A DNA stretch of 7,990 nt from WQZF01 sp031556405 (GCA_031556405.1 JAVBTC010000034.1:1-7990); one strand, 5' to 3'. Positions 1 through 6,625 are shown, numbered from the stretch's first letter. Numbers and translations are program-made. Notes: generated from the sequence alone by a model not told the origin.

Positions 1-310
1 CGCCGACGGCATTCTCGGCCAGCGTGATACTGGGCAGTGCATAGTAGGAACCTGCGGTATAGGTCGAAGCCGTTCCTGTGCTGACGGTGATGTCCGGCGC
101 CGCGAGGACCTCGAGCAGCACCGGTGAGGTATCGCCTGCAAGATCGGTTACTGTGCCGCCCACGGTTGCGGTCACGTTGCCGGCGCTGGCGCCGGTGAGA
201 TCGATGACGGTACCGGCAAGGGTCGCAAAATTGATTTCGAGCGACGCATGGAGCGGGCCATTGCTGCATCCGACCACAGTAAAGGTTATCTTTTCCGGGG
301 CGCCTGCATT
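1..310 (-). pseudogene. In-frame continuation of the exported-protein gene beyond an internal TGA
   Basis: Directly after the TGA at 313-311 the same minus-strand frame stays open for 103 codons to the window edge. It reads as ordinary exported-protein sequence, rich in Thr, Ala, Gly and Val: it begins NAGAPEKITFTVVGC and later contains ASLEINFATLAGTVIDLTG and PDITVSTGTASTY. The composition matches the segment before the stop. A cysteine 15 codons after the stop could pair with the one 9 codons before it, as in small beta-sandwich surface domains. I see no ribosome-binding site or convincing start just after the stop, so this is more likely the distal part of one gene than a separate gene. 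The break could be a real nonsense mutation, a base error (one change from CGA, Arg, or TGG, Trp) or readthrough. The end of the gene lies outside the window. The family is not recognised. Confidence 0.6.
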
Positions 311-676
311 TCAGATGGGAGCGCTGAAATCGACCATGCAGGTCGTCACGCCCATGCCATCCCGGAAAACCACATTCGTGGCATCGAACTGGGAATTCGC
401 CAGATTCGTCCATTTCGCGCCATTATCGAGGGTCAGTGTAACGGTATTACCGTTGGCGCCGGCACCAAAAATTTCGCCGATGGGCGTGTCGTCGGTAATG
501 GGCAGCTTGCGTTGCAGCGTAACGTGAAGCCGCGTATTGGTGCCTTCCATTCCACCGAATGTCTTCGGCGTGGTGCCGGAGATGCTCGCTGTCGTGGTGG
601 CGTAAGCGGCCCCCGCTCCGATGCTCAAGGCCAGCGCCAGCGCAATACCCAGTTTTTCCCGGTTAAATGTCTTCAT
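311..676 (-). CDS. Sec-exported protein of unknown function, ended by an in-frame TGA
   Basis: The frame gives 121 residues. The start at 676 is chosen over the longer open frame (to 862) because a GGGAG ribosome-binding site lies six bases upstream and a classic signal peptide follows at once. The signal has a basic n-region (MKTFNREK), a hydrophobic core (LGIALALALSIGAGA) and an A-Y-A cleavage site after residue 26. The mature part is Thr/Gly/Asn-rich with alternating beta-strand-like stretches (TLTLDNGAKW, residues 80-89) and one Cys at 113, as in surface or matrix proteins. It resembles no family I can name. The TGA at codon 122 looks premature because the frame continues with similar sequence to the window edge. 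It lies downstream of polysaccharide genes but is 290 bases away, so it is probably its own transcription unit. Export is well supported; function is unknown. Confidence 0.7.
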   Translation of the reverse strand: MKTFNREKLGIALALALSIGAGAAYATTTASISGTTPKTFGGMEGTNTRLHVTLQRKLPITDDTPIGEIFGAGANGNTVTLTLDNGAKWTNLANSQFDATNVVFRDGMGVTTCMVDFSAPI

Positions 677-966
677 TGTTTTCTCCCTGTCATGACCGGT
701 TAAGTAAGGAACGGCGGCGGTGCCGTGGACTCGGATTGACGGAAACAGAACCGAAGCACGGTATGGGGCGGTTTTATATCTGTATTGCTCATGGCCTGCC
801 GTTTTGTGAGAATAATTTTCAAGAATACCTCTTTCGGCGTGCTCCGTATCGGGTATGGGCACGTTTGAAAATCACGAATAGTGAAGCCGAGGGGGCGTTC
901 GTACCGTTCAAATGATGCATTGGTTTTTTCCACTGGAGGGTCGGCGCAGAAAATCGGTGGGGCGGT
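677..966. other. Intergenic region upstream of the exported-protein gene
   Basis: This 290-base gap separates the glycosyltransferase stop (967) from the exported-protein start (676). It is lower in GC than the genes around it and should hold the promoter of the exported-protein gene. I found no convincing -35/-10 pair: TTGAAA and TATAAA-like words occur on the minus strand near 820 and 776 but are not correctly spaced with each other. I also found no sigma-54 box and no strong terminator hairpin after the glycosyltransferase. A 30-codon minus-strand frame (792-700, start ATG) has only a weak GCAGG in front and is not called. Confidence 0.5.
683..687 (-). promoter_or_regulatory. Ribosome-binding site of the exported-protein gene
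   Basis: On the minus strand the sequence AGGGAGAA, with GGGAG as its core, lies six bases before the ATG at 676. It is the best Shine-Dalgarno match before any start in the window and it fixes the signal-peptide start. Confidence 0.75.
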
Positions 967-2142
967 TCAACGTGAATACCGTCCGCTGCGGTTGCGTATG
1001 CCGTCGGCCAGCCCGCGCAGCATCGCCAGCGCGTTCCGCCCGCGCGGCGCGGCCCAGAGGGAGAAGATGAGGAATTTTCCGGCCAGCCGGGGCACGTCCT
1101 GCGCGATCCAGCGGCGCGGGGCGTAGGGACGGCGGTAGAGACGGACGCGGTTGCGCATCATGTAGTAGAGCCGCGCCGGGCCGTGGCGGGCGATGTCGAT
1201 TCCGCCGGGCAGGCGGATGCGGCTGTCGCCGACCTGGTGCGCGAGCCGGGCGGCGAAGACGCCGAGGGTGGCGAAACCCGCGGCCTGGGCGCGGAAACAC
1301 CATTCGAGGTCGACGTTGTCGATGAACAGGGTTTCGTCCATGCCGCCGATGGCGTCGAATATGCAGGCGCGGATCAGCATCCCGGAACTGACGAGGAAGT
1401 CGGCGGCGCAGCAGCCGTCCGCGTCCGGTGTCAGCGCGCGCGGCGGGGCGAGGAAACGGAAGCGCACGAACGGCAGGTCGCGCCCGCCGTCCTGCGGCGC
1501 CGGCCCGACCGCCGCCGGCCGGATGCCGCGCGCCAGCGCCAGCGCTTCGGCGGCGAGCAGCCGCTCGACCATGTCGGGCGCCGGCAGGCTGTCCTGGTCG
1601 AGCAGCAGGAAGTGCGTGGCGCCCGCGGCCCGCGCCGCTTCGGCGCCGCGGTTGATCGCGGTGGCGATGCCGACATTTTCCGCCAGCGGCAGGAACCCGC
1701 CCGCTGTTTTTGTTGCCGCTTCTGTTTCAGTTTCTGCTGCTGTTTCCAATGCCGTTTCCGCTGCCGTTTCCATCATCGCGGCGGCGAGGCGGGCGATTTC
1801 TGCCTGCGTTTCGGCGGGCGAGGCGTCGTCGACAACCCAGATTTGCGCCACGCGGCCCGGCAGCGCCGCGAGCAGCGTGCGCAGGACGTCGAGACGGGGG
1901 CGGTGCGTGATGACCAGCGCGGCGACTGCCACGCCGGGCGCAGTGGACACGGTAGGCACGGTGCCGGACGATTTCGCGCGGCAGGCGCCGGTTTCCGGTT
2001 CGCTGTTCCCTGCCGCCGTTTCCCCGTGCGCGGAGCGGGAGAAATGTTCAGCGCCGCGTGCGTCGGCCGTGAGTGTGTTCTGGTGTCTCATTGGTGTCCG
2101 GCATTGCGGGGGCGGGGAGGTCTCCTGGGTCGTTTTGGCCAC
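967..2142 (-). CDS. GT2 glycosyltransferase, probable rhamnosyltransferase
   Basis: The product is a cytoplasmic, GT-A-fold transferase expected to add a sugar, probably rhamnose, from a nucleotide donor to a growing surface glycan. The fold begins near residue 71 (VAVAALVITHRP). It continues with VVDDAS (103-108), ENVGIATAINRG (155-166), the LLLDQDS metal-binding motif (179-185), SSGM (252-255), GGMDETLFIDNVDLEW (266-281) and the C-terminal LYYMMRNRVRLYRR (325-338). The DQDS, D-N-V-D-L-E-W and YYM-RN signatures are those I associate with bacterial rhamnosyltransferases; donor and linkage cannot be read from sequence. About 70 residues precede the fold, and a Thr/Glu/Ala insertion sits at 125-148. 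The start is uncertain: 2142 is GTG, an in-frame ATG lies at 2091, and neither has a clear ribosome-binding site, so a later GTG just before the fold is possible. The stop is TGA at 967. Confidence 0.87.
   Translation of the reverse strand: MAKTTQETSPPPQCRTPMRHQNTLTADARGAEHFSRSAHGETAAGNSEPETGACRAKSSGTVPTVSTAPGVAVAALVITHRPRLDVLRTLLAALPGRVAQIWVVDDASPAETQAEIARLAAAMMETAAETALETAAETETEAATKTAGGFLPLAENVGIATAINRGAEAARAAGATHFLLLDQDSLPAPDMVERLLAAEALALARGIRPAAVGPAPQDGGRDLPFVRFRFLAPPRALTPDADGCCAADFLVSSGMLIRACIFDAIGGMDETLFIDNVDLEWCFRAQAAGFATLGVFAARLAHQVGDSRIRLPGGIDIARHGPARLYYMMRNRVRLYRRPYAPRRWIAQDVPRLAGKFLIFSLWAAPRGRNALAMLRGLADGIRNRSGRYSR
1699..1770 (-). repeat. Degenerate in-frame repeat inside the glycosyltransferase gene
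   Basis: On the plus strand the word GTTTC recurs with a spacing of about 6-18 bases, in forms such as GCCGTTTCCGCTGCCGTTTCC. On the coding strand it gives repeated Glu-Thr-Ala-Ala-type residues (ETAAETALETAAETETEAA) within the GT2 fold, between the VVDDAS strand and the ENVGIA motif. It looks like an expanded low-complexity loop. The reading frame is kept throughout, so the enzyme may tolerate it. Confidence 0.6.
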
Positions 2143-2215
2143 GGTTTGATGGTGAGGAATTTTCCGTGGGGGCCGCGCGGGAGCGCGGGTGTTGCCATTT
2201 TTCCCTCTCCCCCCG

Positions 2216-2241
2216 CCCCTCTCCCGCGAGCGGGCGAGGGG
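2216..2241. repeat. REP-like GC-rich hairpin
   Basis: CCCCTCTCCCGC at 2216-2227 pairs with GCGGGCGAGGGG at 2230-2241, with one mismatch and a two-base GA loop. It is preceded by CCCTCTCCCCCC. From established knowledge, this 'CCCTCTCCCCC-GCCCCTCTCCCGC' pattern is a frequent dispersed intergenic repeat in GC-rich proteobacteria, known for spurious translations such as SPRPSPASGRGE. It may stabilise the 3' end of, or end, the transcript of the multidomain gene. Confidence 0.7.
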
Positions 2242-2296
2242 AGTGTGGATGGCGCGCGGCGGGAGCGGAAAAGATCAAGATTAAAACCAAAACCGC

Positions 2297-2312
2297 TTTC
2301 GCTCACGCGAAA
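2297..2312. terminator. Small hairpin, possible weak terminator
   Basis: TTTCGC and GCGAAA form a perfect 6-bp stem around a TCAC loop. On the plus strand it is followed by ATTTTCTC; on the minus strand by GCGGTTTTGGTTTT. The T tracts are short and interrupted, so terminator function in either direction is only possible. It lies just outside the left copy of the inverted repeat, as the 6612-6634 hairpin does for the right copy. Confidence 0.35.
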
Positions 2313-2381
2313 ATTTTCTCATGCCCCCCGGATTGAGCAGTTATTCTAAATTTAAATGAAATTTGATCCGGCTATTGTAGT
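2313..2381 (+). repeat. Left copy of the imperfect inverted repeat flanking the multidomain gene
   Basis: Read on the plus strand, this copy runs ATTTTCTCATGCCCC, then a 17-base segment not shared with the other copy, then TCTAAATTTAAA, TGAAATTT and the core CCGGCTATTGTAGT (2368-2381). The same blocks occur in the same order on the minus strand at 6625-6564. By hand alignment about 33 of 37 aligned positions match in the part from TCTAA to the end of the core, and 14 of 15 in the ATGCCCC block. The copy points inward, toward the 3' end of the multidomain gene. Confidence 0.6.
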
Positions 2382-2520
2382 CAGTTAATTGTGTAAATAA
2401 AAAATTTAATATGGAATTTTTCGGGGTGTGCGGAAGCGTGGATCTGGTGCGGATTTCGTACGGTTCCGTGCCCGGTGCCGGAGCCGCGCATCCGGGACGG
2501 GAATCGAGGCCGGAAATCCG

Positions 2521-5500
2521 TCAGCCCGCCGGGCCGTTCGCCAGCGCGTGTTCGTGCGCGAGCGAGGAACGCACGTCTTCGAGCGTGACGATGCCGCGGC
2601 CGCAGTAATGATCGTCGAGTACCAGGCCGGCAAGGATTTCTTCCTCGACCGGGGAAGGCGCCTGCGTCAGGGTGTCGAACAGCGCGTCGGCCAGGCGTGG
2701 CGGCACGGTAAAACGGGGATACAGCCGTTTGCGCAGGGCAAGCGCGTCGTCGATGAAGGCGAAGGCGCCGCGCTGCACGTCGGCGCGGATGGCGACGGCG
2801 GCACGCTCGGCGTCTTCCAGCGCCTGGAACGATGCCCGAATTTTGCCCATTTCCTGGCCCGCTTCGTCGAGCCGGTAGCAGGCGATCTGCGGGTCGTCGG
2901 AACTCAGCAGTTGCTCGACCTGGAAGCGGCGCAGCCACAGCGCCAGTTCGCCCTGGCCGCCGATCAGCCGCTCGCCGAAGCAGCCGCGGATCGCGGCGCC
3001 GTGCCGTTCGCCGACGGCGTCGGCGCGACGGCTGGTCATCAGGTAATAGCCGTCGACCGCGCGGTCGAGGAAGCGGCAGAGGTGGTCTTGGATCGTCGCC
3101 GCGTAGCCGACGTCGACGATGGCGGTGCGCGTGTCGCCGAGGTGGAAGCTGTCCAGGTATGCGAGCAGGCCCGCGCGTTCGGCGGCGGCGTTGGCGAGGA
3201 TCTTCGGCGCCAGCGCGTCGAGCAGCGGGACGACGTGCGCGGCATTGCCTTCGTGGATTTCGACGGCGCGCCCGCGTTTCCACAGTCCGCGCTGTTCGAG
3301 GTCGGCGCGTTCCTCGGCGCTCAGGTCGTAGCCGTAGCGGTAGTGCAGGAAACGTTCCAGCGTGTTGGCGGCGTAGAACTCCTGCGCCAGTTCGCGCAGG
3401 CCCGCGATGCCCTCTTTTTCTTCCCCGTTTTCACTCTTGCCACCCAGTTGCGCCAGCGTGACGGTGCGGCGGGAGAGGACGAGGTAGTCCGATCCTGCGT
3501 CGGTGGCGTCGCTTTTATCCCCGGCGCAGAGGCGGTCGTAGGCAGCCTTGAGTATCTGCCCTTCGCGCGAGAGGAAGAGCAGGCGCTCGATGCCGTCGGC
3601 GCGCGCGCGTTCGCGCAGCCAGTGGGCGAAGGCGAAAAGGATCGGGCCGACCACGCAGTAGCCGGTGCCGAAGGCGCCGTGACTGGTGAAATTCTCGGCG
3701 TTCGGCGGCGTGTCGCCGTGGAAGCCGAGGCCGAACATACGGCGGATGATCAGGCCCAGCGTCAGGTGGTGATCGAGGTTGCCGGGCGCGACCGGCGCCG
3801 CGGCTTCCGGGATGCGGGAGAGCAGCGCGCTCCAGCGCGGCAGCGCGCAGGCGATGTCGACCGGGCGCATCACGTGCAGCGCGTAGGCGCCCATGTCGAG
3901 CGGAATCTGCACGTCGGAGCGTTCGTTGTCGCCGACCATCAGGAATCCGGAATCGGGAATCGGGTCCGTGGCCGCTTCGCGTTCGAGGATCAGCGGATAG
4001 AGCTTGCCGGTGTCCTTGCGTGCGTTGACTTCGTTGGAGAGGTAGAGCGCGTCGTACATTTCGCCTGCCTTGATGCCGTTGGCGTCGAGGATGGCTTCCA
4101 GCGCCGCGCGCGGCAGAAACATGTCGCTGGCGAGCACGGTGCGCAGGCCGCGCGCGTGCGCGATCGAGAGAAGCTTGATGACGTCGTCGCGCGGCGCCAC
4201 GGCGGCGGCTTCGACGGATTCTTCGAACGCGGCCAGCCGCGCCGTCGTTTCCGCATCGAGGCCGAGCAGTGAGCCGAGCTCGGCGCAGATATCGTGCAGG
4301 CTGACGTCGCGCTGCAAGCGTTCGCGCGCGCGCCGTTCGGCTTCGACGCGCAGGCGCTGGTAGCGCTCGCCGAGGCCCTGGATGTCGAGCGCTTCATCGA
4401 CGCGCGCGGCGACGATGGCCTTCGCGGTTTCCGTGTCGAGGTAGGGGCGCAGCAGCAGGGTGTCGAAAACGTCGAAGGCGACGACCTTGAGGCCCGGCGT
4501 TTCGAGCTTGTGGCAGGCGTCGGAAAAGCGCTGGCTGAGGTAGACGTCGATCCGCCACGGCGACCAGCCGCGGTGCATCGGGTCTTCGAGCACCGCCGGG
4601 ACGAAGCCCTTGTGCTGCGCCGAGATGACGAACAGGCGTTCGATCACGTGCGCCAGCGTGCCGTCGGTCTGGCCTTTTTCCTCGGGGAAGTCGGTCGGCT
4701 GCAAACCGGCGTGAAAGAGCGGATCGAGCGCCTTGCCGCGCGCCCAGAACATCGAGCCGACCGGGTAGTGGAAGTATTCGCGGCGCGGCATCGCCAGGCC
4801 GAAACGTTCGCACCAGGCGCGCCCGGCGGCGCGGTTGGCGAGCCAGGTGTTGGTCCAGTAGGGGAGGAAATTGAGCGGATAGACGATGCCGATTTCGGGG
4901 TGCGCGGAAAACAGCCCGAAGATCCGCCGCACCCGGTCGCTGCCGCCGAACAGCGAAGTGTAGAGGTATTGCCGCCAGTTGTGCGCCGGTTCCTTGTTGT
5001 GCAGCGATTTTTTCGTGTGCAGGTGCGCGATGAAGTCGTAGGTGCACAACTGCGGCGCGAAATGGGCGATCAGCGGCGCGATGTCGCGGCCGCGGTTGGG
5101 GACGACGTCGACGACGAGCTTGCCGATGCGCGAGGCAGCTTCCTGTCCGCCGGAAGCCGAGGCGGGGGAAGAAGATGAAGGCGAAGATGAAGAAGCGAAC
5201 GCCGCGCGGCATGCCTTCGCGACTTCGGCGTTGGGCACCGAGATGTAGAGGTCGAACGAATACGGGATCGAGGCCAGCATTTCGGCGACTTCATCGATCA
5301 GGTCGGGGTAGAAGATGTGCGCCTGCACCGCGATTTTGCCCGGGTTGGCGTTCTTCTCCGGCTTCACGGCGGCGAGGTTCCACAGCCCCAGTGCGGGCGT
5401 TCCCGGCGAGAAATGGCGCTGGTAGCGGCGCCGGATCTCCAGCACGATGCGGCGCAGCGTGTGCTTGATGCCCCAGGTGCGGTAATAGGCCATCACCCGC

Positions 5501-6513
5501 TTCGCGGTCATCAGCGGTGAGGTGAAGGGCGCCAGCAGCGGCGAGGCCAGCGCATGGCGCATGCCGGGGAGACTGAAGAATCTGTCGCGCATTTTTTTCC
5601 ATTCCGGTGATTGCGGCAGCCGCGAAACTTTGCCGCCAAATTCGCTGGCCTTGCGCATTGGCGCGGTGACCTGCCAGGAGCGCGAGGCCAGCATGGCGTT
5701 CATCTGTTCGCGTGCCGCCGCCGATTCGCGTTCCGCATGCGCACGCGCTTCCTCGGCGCGCCGCCGCGCCTGGTGTTCCTCGCACCAGGATTCCTGCATC
5801 GCCGCGAGTTCGTCCCGCGCCGTGGCAACACGTTCCGACTCGCCGTCGACGACGGCGCGGGCGGCGCATTGATAGGCGCGCAGCGCCGGTTCTTCATCGA
5901 GCCGCGCGCGCCATTCCTCCGGCAGCGATTGCCACAGGTGGGCGAATTCGCTGTCTTCCGGGTCGAGTTCGATGCCGTGGCATTCCTCGACGCGGTAGCC
6001 GGTGGCGTTCAGCGTGCGTTCCAGTTCGGTTTTCGTGAACAGGTGAATGTGCGTGGCGTCCAGCAGCCCTTTTGCCGCGTAGGGGAAGCGGTCCTGCAGG
6101 AGCGCGGCGAAGATGCCCTGGTACGTGACCAGCGGCACCGAGACGACGAGGGGCGCGCCGGGCAGCAGGTGACGTTGCAGGCGGCGCAGCAGTTCCTCCG
6201 GCTGGCGCAGGTGTTCCAGCACTTCGGCGGCGACAACGGCTTCGAAGCGTTCGTCGCCCAGGGCCGACAGCCCCTCGGGATCGTCGAGGTCGGCGACGAT
6301 CATCCGTTCGCAGAACGGCGCGGCGGCGGCGGCGGATTCAGCGCTGATTTCGACGCCGGTGACAGCGCAGCCGTAGTGTTCCTTCAGCACGCGCGTGATC
6401 GAGCCGGGGCCGGTGCCCAGTTCGAGCACGCGCTTTCCGTGCCCGACCATCCGCGCCACGCGCGCGGCGGTGAATTCGCCGTCGACGTCGAAGGTGTAGA
6501 GATAAGGGAGCAT
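2521..6513 (-). CDS. Multidomain glycan protein: methyltransferase, helical linker, RgpF-like domain, HAD hydrolase, C-terminal domain
   Basis: The 1330-residue protein is probably cytoplasmic; I see no signal peptide or membrane segment. Residues 1-180 are a SAM-dependent methyltransferase (ELGTGPG 31-37, acidic VE at 54-55, AAEVLEH 95-101). Residues 222-283 are highly charged and helical, likely coiled coil, ending ASRSWQVTAP, a phrase common in glycosyltransferase fusions. Residues 393-660 match RgpF-type rhamnan-synthesis domains (AHIFYPDL, VPNRGRDIAPL, FIAHLHTKKS), with a Ser/Pro insertion at 440-459. Residues 676-890 are a HAD domain with all four motifs: DVFDT (Asp681, Asp684), ASD (Ser796), RKDTGK and GDNERSD (Asp862, Asp867). 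Residues 930-1330 form a further domain (LFLSREG 979-985, IVDVGYAATIQDHL 1132-1145) usually seen after such HADs in surface-glycan genes. The start is fixed because a TAG lies in frame nine codons' length upstream (within 6525-6531) with no start between. The ribosome-binding site is weak. It probably modifies or assembles the polysaccharide exported by the neighbouring ABC system; the exact reactions are unknown. Confidence 0.9.
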   Translation of the reverse strand: MLPYLYTFDVDGEFTAARVARMVGHGKRVLELGTGPGSITRVLKEHYGCAVTGVEISAESAAAAAPFCERMIVADLDDPEGLSALGDERFEAVVAAEVLEHLRQPEELLRRLQRHLLPGAPLVVSVPLVTYQGIFAALLQDRFPYAAKGLLDATHIHLFTKTELERTLNATGYRVEECHGIELDPEDSEFAHLWQSLPEEWRARLDEEPALRAYQCAARAVVDGESERVATARDELAAMQESWCEEHQARRRAEEARAHAERESAAAREQMNAMLASRSWQVTAPMRKASEFGGKVSRLPQSPEWKKMRDRFFSLPGMRHALASPLLAPFTSPLMTAKRVMAYYRTWGIKHTLRRIVLEIRRRYQRHFSPGTPALGLWNLAAVKPEKNANPGKIAVQAHIFYPDLIDEVAEMLASIPYSFDLYISVPNAEVAKACRAAFASSSSPSSSSPASASGGQEAASRIGKLVVDVVPNRGRDIAPLIAHFAPQLCTYDFIAHLHTKKSLHNKEPAHNWRQYLYTSLFGGSDRVRRIFGLFSAHPEIGIVYPLNFLPYWTNTWLANRAAGRAWCERFGLAMPRREYFHYPVGSMFWARGKALDPLFHAGLQPTDFPEEKGQTDGTLAHVIERLFVISAQHKGFVPAVLEDPMHRGWSPWRIDVYLSQRFSDACHKLETPGLKVVAFDVFDTLLLRPYLDTETAKAIVAARVDEALDIQGLGERYQRLRVEAERRARERLQRDVSLHDICAELGSLLGLDAETTARLAAFEESVEAAAVAPRDDVIKLLSIAHARGLRTVLASDMFLPRAALEAILDANGIKAGEMYDALYLSNEVNARKDTGKLYPLILEREAATDPIPDSGFLMVGDNERSDVQIPLDMGAYALHVMRPVDIACALPRWSALLSRIPEAAAPVAPGNLDHHLTLGLIIRRMFGLGFHGDTPPNAENFTSHGAFGTGYCVVGPILFAFAHWLRERARADGIERLLFLSREGQILKAAYDRLCAGDKSDATDAGSDYLVLSRRTVTLAQLGGKSENGEEKEGIAGLRELAQEFYAANTLERFLHYRYGYDLSAEERADLEQRGLWKRGRAVEIHEGNAAHVVPLLDALAPKILANAAAERAGLLAYLDSFHLGDTRTAIVDVGYAATIQDHLCRFLDRAVDGYYLMTSRRADAVGERHGAAIRGCFGERLIGGQGELALWLRRFQVEQLLSSDDPQIACYRLDEAGQEMGKIRASFQALEDAERAAVAIRADVQRGAFAFIDDALALRKRLYPRFTVPPRLADALFDTLTQAPSPVEEEILAGLVLDDHYCGRGIVTLEDVRSSLAHEHALANGPAG

Positions 6514-6543
6514 TGTTGGTTGGGTGTTCTAAATATGAGTTAA

Positions 6544-6572
6544 ATTATATATGCTTAAAATTTACTACAGTA
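6544..6572 (-). promoter_or_regulatory. Candidate promoter of the multidomain gene
   Basis: On the minus strand a perfect TATAAT lies at 6549-6544, about 30 bases before the ATG at 6513, which would give a short leader. The -35 position at 17-base spacing is TACTGT (6572-6567), a poor match to TTGACA, but it falls inside the palindromic CTAC-T-GTAG core of the repeat. That arrangement suggests activator or repressor binding at the -35 box. The -10 is clear; the regulation is inference. Confidence 0.4.
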
Positions 6573-6625
6573 GCCGGTTTGTAAATTTCAAATAATTTAA
6601 AATTAGAAAATGGGGCATCGAAAAT
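6564..6625 (-). repeat. Right copy of the imperfect inverted repeat flanking the multidomain gene
   Basis: Read on the minus strand, the copy runs ATTTTCGATGCCCC, a three-base spacer (ATT), TCTAATTTTAAA, TTATT, TGAAATTT, ACAAA and the core CCGGCTACTGTAGT (6577-6564). The plus strand at 2313-2381 carries the same blocks in the same order, so the two copies face each other across about 4.2 kb holding only the multidomain gene. The core CTACTGTAG is a perfect odd-centred palindrome here; the left copy has one change. Confidence 0.6.

Larger units (their letters stand above)
2143..2520. other. Intergenic region between the glycosyltransferase and the multidomain gene
   Basis: These 378 bases hold no convincing gene. 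From high to low coordinates, the first ~110 bases after the stop at 2521 are unremarkable. Next comes an AT-rich stretch (about 2341-2415) containing one copy of the inverted repeat that flanks the multidomain gene. A small hairpin follows (2297-2312), then a REP-like GC-rich hairpin (2216-2241). A further perfect 6-bp GC stem with a GGGA loop lies at 2173-2188. The glycosyltransferase promoter is probably in the AT-rich part; a TAGAAT word near 2343-2348 on the minus strand is a possible -10, but I see no good -35 partner. Confidence 0.6.

Noticed and set aside
311..313. The internal TGA as a selenocysteine codon or an altered genetic code
   Set aside because: The other three genes here all end at TGA, so TGA is a normal stop. 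I see no convincing SECIS-like hairpin just after the codon, and the context does not resemble a redox motif.
700..792. A 30-codon minus-strand frame (starting MSNTDIKPPH) upstream of the exported-protein gene
   Set aside because: The Shine-Dalgarno is weak and badly spaced, there is no recognisable motif, and the frame is short enough to arise by chance.
1183..2349. Long plus-strand open frames opposite the glycosyltransferase
   Set aside because: They are antisense to recognisable GT2 motifs, run into the REP-like hairpin, and have low-complexity translations with no family resemblance.
2428..4272. A 614-codon plus-strand open frame
   Set aside because: It is antisense to the multidomain gene, whose domains and motifs are clear in the minus frame. 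Its Arg/Gly/Val/Ala-rich translation shows no motif and is the usual shadow of GC-rich coding DNA.
2521..6513. A transposase or integrase linked to the flanking inverted repeats
   Set aside because: The only gene between the repeats is the glycan protein. No recombinase, target-site duplication or insertion-sequence motif is visible, so I did not call a mobile element.
6562..6580. The GTAGCCGG stretch as an ops/JUMPstart element for RfaH
   Set aside because: Only GTAGC matches the ops consensus (GGCGGTAGC), and it lies on the strand opposite to transcription.
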